Shown here one piece after another: positions 22,181-23,511 of a stretch of DNA of 23,511 nt (position 1 is the first letter of the stretch; every line of letters begins with the position of its first letter). The stretch lies in contig JADBKA010000058.1 of the NCBI GenBank assembly GCA_014896635.1, positions 1 to 23,511 on the forward strand, written 5' to 3'. This DNA comes from Ktedonobacteraceae bacterium. Its GTDB lineage: Bacteria; Chloroflexota; Ktedonobacteria; Ktedonobacterales; Ktedonobacteraceae. The notes beneath the pieces are model-generated. The model was not told the DNA's origin. It ran no database searches and worked only from the letters and a program-made list of their open reading frames with translations. The translations under genes were made by a program, and so were the position numbers.

Positions 22181-23038
22181 ATGAAAAACTATTACACAGC
22201 AGCAGAGGCATACAAAAAACTGAACATTCCCAGGAGCACTTTCTATCACCTGATAAAAACAGGAGAAATCCCAGCAGGTATCCATGTACCACTGAGAAAA
22301 CAAGCGTTATATCGCAAAGAGGAAATAGACAAGATAGCAGAGGAAAGAGCTAGATACCTAGAAGAATTGAAACAGGAACCAGATAGGCTAAAGTTTATGT
22401 TACCAAGCGAAGAAGACCTGATACAATTAGTAGATATAGATAGAATGGTTTTTCATGAAGAAACACTAATCTTCCCAGAAGATCAACTAAAAAGGCTCAA
22501 GTATAACCCTGAAGTCATACACGTGCTCAAGGACTGCAAAACTGGTGAAGTAGTAGGAGGCATAACTCTAAGCCCACTCAAACACGACGTACTACAAAAG
22601 CTCATCAACCTGGAGATAGGCGAGACAAAGATCAAACCAGAAGATTACCGACCCTATAGTACAGAACAACCCCAAGACTGCTGTCTAGTCGGTATCATTG
22701 CTCGACCAGGAATAGCGGAGAAATACTACGCAAGTAGGCTAATCCATGCCACTCTAAACTACCTTATAGAGTTACTTGAACGTGGCGTTATCATCCGCCG
22801 CATCTACACTGTGGCAACAACAGAAGACGGAGACAAGCTAGCACGTGACCTACATTTCACAAGACTACCAGGAGAATGGCAAGGAGAACACGAAGACTTT
22901 AGACACCCTTACGTTCTCTATCTCGACGTAAAAGAGAGCAAATCTGTTCTCATAAACAAATACCTAAAACACAAGAAGAACCTGGAAAGACGCCGTAAAA
23001 GGTATGAAAAACAACTTTCCAACAAAACCAGCCGGTAG
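22181..23038 (+). CDS. HTH-GNAT acetyltransferase fusion protein
   Basis: A 285-residue protein. Residues 1-52 form a MerR/excisionase-like helix-turn-helix (YTAAEAYKKLNIPRSTFYHLI, then a basic wing and LYRKEEIDKI). A helical linker (53-70) leads to a GNAT-like fold (about 71-250). This is supported by LVDIDRMVFHEE, GEVVGGITLSPL (122-133), CLVGIIARPGI (168-178) and a final TTEDGDKLARDLHFTRLPG (213-231). The acetyl-CoA loop, normally R/QxxGxG/A, is degenerate here (AEKYYAS), so catalysis is uncertain. A Lys/Arg-rich helix ends the protein. A moderate SD (GAGACAGG) precedes the ATG. Codons are A-rich and unlike those of the genes to the left, suggesting transfer. It may bind the nearby TGTCTAA boxes and regulate itself. 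A coiled-coil gene follows 9 bases later. Confidence 0.78.
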   Translation: MKNYYTAAEAYKKLNIPRSTFYHLIKTGEIPAGIHVPLRKQALYRKEEIDKIAEERARYLEELKQEPDRLKFMLPSEEDLIQLVDIDRMVFHEETLIFPEDQLKRLKYNPEVIHVLKDCKTGEVVGGITLSPLKHDVLQKLINLEIGETKIKPEDYRPYSTEQPQDCCLVGIIARPGIAEKYYASRLIHATLNYLIELLERGVIIRRIYTVATTEDGDKLARDLHFTRLPGEWQGEHEDFRHPYVLYLDVKESKSVLINKYLKHKKNLERRRKRYEKQLSNKTSR

Positions 23039-23047
23039 CAGAAAGAA

Positions 23048-23422
23048 ATGGCAAGCCATCAGGCCATCAGCCCGCGAGCTACCCAACCAGGCTCACCTGT
23101 GGTATACTACCCTCGACAAGACCAGAAGCCAGGACCACCAACGAAAGGACAGCGCCAGGTGAGCAACCCAGATGCCCGCCTGAATAATCTGGAAACCCGT
23201 TTCAATTCTCTTGAAACAAAGGTCACAACCCAACTGACTGAAGTTATCGGCTTGCTTCAACAACTCATCGGCGAGGTACGAGACCAGGGACACCGCCTTG
23301 CCTCCGTCGAAGTCCGTATAAACACTATCGAAACCCGCCTGAATGAGCAGCAGCAGAGCATCACCACACTGAACGTCTTTCAACGTAAGATGATGCAGAA
23401 AATGGGCATCGAATACGAGTAG
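23048..23422 (+). CDS. Coiled-coil protein after HTH-GNAT gene
   Basis: A 124-residue protein. The first about 40 residues are Pro/Gln-rich and likely disordered (SPRATQPGSPVVYYPRQDQK). Residues about 42-112 show heptad-like spacing of Leu, Val and Ile (RLNNLETRFNSLETKVT, RINTIETRLNEQQQSI), predicting a long coiled coil and hence oligomerisation. It ends KMMQKMGIEYE. No enzymatic motif is seen. It starts 9 bases after the HTH-GNAT stop with a weak purine-rich SD (AGAAAGAA), so it is likely co-transcribed and perhaps a partner. Its GC content is nearer the left part of the window than that of the gene before it. Function unknown. Confidence 0.7.
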   Translation: MASHQAISPRATQPGSPVVYYPRQDQKPGPPTKGQRQVSNPDARLNNLETRFNSLETKVTTQLTEVIGLLQQLIGEVRDQGHRLASVEVRINTIETRLNEQQQSITTLNVFQRKMMQKMGIEYE

Positions 23423-23511
23423 CCACTTTTTTTACACAAGTATAGCACATGAAGCCCCACCGAATAGCCTGGAAAGGCCCATAAAGCCAATCCAGGCATA
23501 CTTATTTCTGC

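Noticed and set aside
23467..23497. GCCTGG/CCAGGC inverted repeat at the right end
   Set aside because: The 6-bp stem with a 19-nt loop is too weak to call without the sequence beyond the window.
1..23511. CRISPR array, tRNA or rRNA gene
   Set aside because: No regularly spaced repeats, cloverleaf with conserved T-loop, or rRNA-like sequence was noticed on either strand.

Overview
The window reads as a chromosomal (or large-replicon) segment of a moderately GC-rich, gene-dense bacterium. The best guess is a member of the Chloroflexota, probably class Ktedonobacteria. This is an inference from the mix of a double kinase-fold zinc-ribbon protein kinase, ECF sigma factors, a membrane-anchored S1C protease, an RDD protein with a Tyr/Gln/Pro-rich tail, and GC-rich hairpin repeats between genes. 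No rRNA, tRNA, CRISPR array or complete insertion sequence was seen.

Layout. 1-368 is a non-coding stretch with three consecutive perfect hairpins. 369-1927 is a two-gene operon: a ParM/Alp7A-type actin-like ATPase and a small protein whose N-terminus looks like a ribbon-helix-helix adaptor, a possible partition cassette. A strong bidirectional terminator (2070-2108) separates it from the convergent rho gene (2119-3375). An HD-domain phosphohydrolase (3783-5243) converges with a TPR protein (5255-6292). Next come an S1C serine protease (6738-8009), a convergent multi-pass membrane protein (8051-8824) and a SAM methyltransferase with a long leader (9390-10130). 10149-11623 is an ECF sigma/zinc anti-sigma pair, and 11735-13660 a kinase/pseudokinase fusion. 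A CocE-type hydrolase (14012-15676) is followed by an orphan ECF sigma gene (15712-16335). 16336-16870 is a repeat-rich intergenic region. A probable stress operon (Hsp20 plus a charged protein, 16871-18153) is divergent from a GT9 glycosyltransferase (18373-19515), whose 3' end overlaps a threonine/serine dehydratase gene on the other strand (19447-20388). An RDD membrane protein (20604-21290) follows.

The last 2 kb (21541-23511) is different: AT-richer, with smaller genes. Two small minus-strand genes, the first with a PqqD/RRE-like sequence pattern, lie downstream of a perfect-consensus sigma-70 promoter (TTGACA, 17 bp, TATAAT). This promoter is surrounded by repeated TGTCTAA boxes and is divergent from a gene for an HTH-GNAT fusion protein followed by a coiled-coil protein. 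The arrangement looks like a tightly autoregulated accessory module and is the best candidate here for an undescribed system.

Main functional themes are signal transduction and stress response: two ECF sigmas, an anti-sigma, a Ser/Thr kinase, the S1C protease and Hsp20. Most assignments rest on motifs read by eye. Promoters are consensus matches only.
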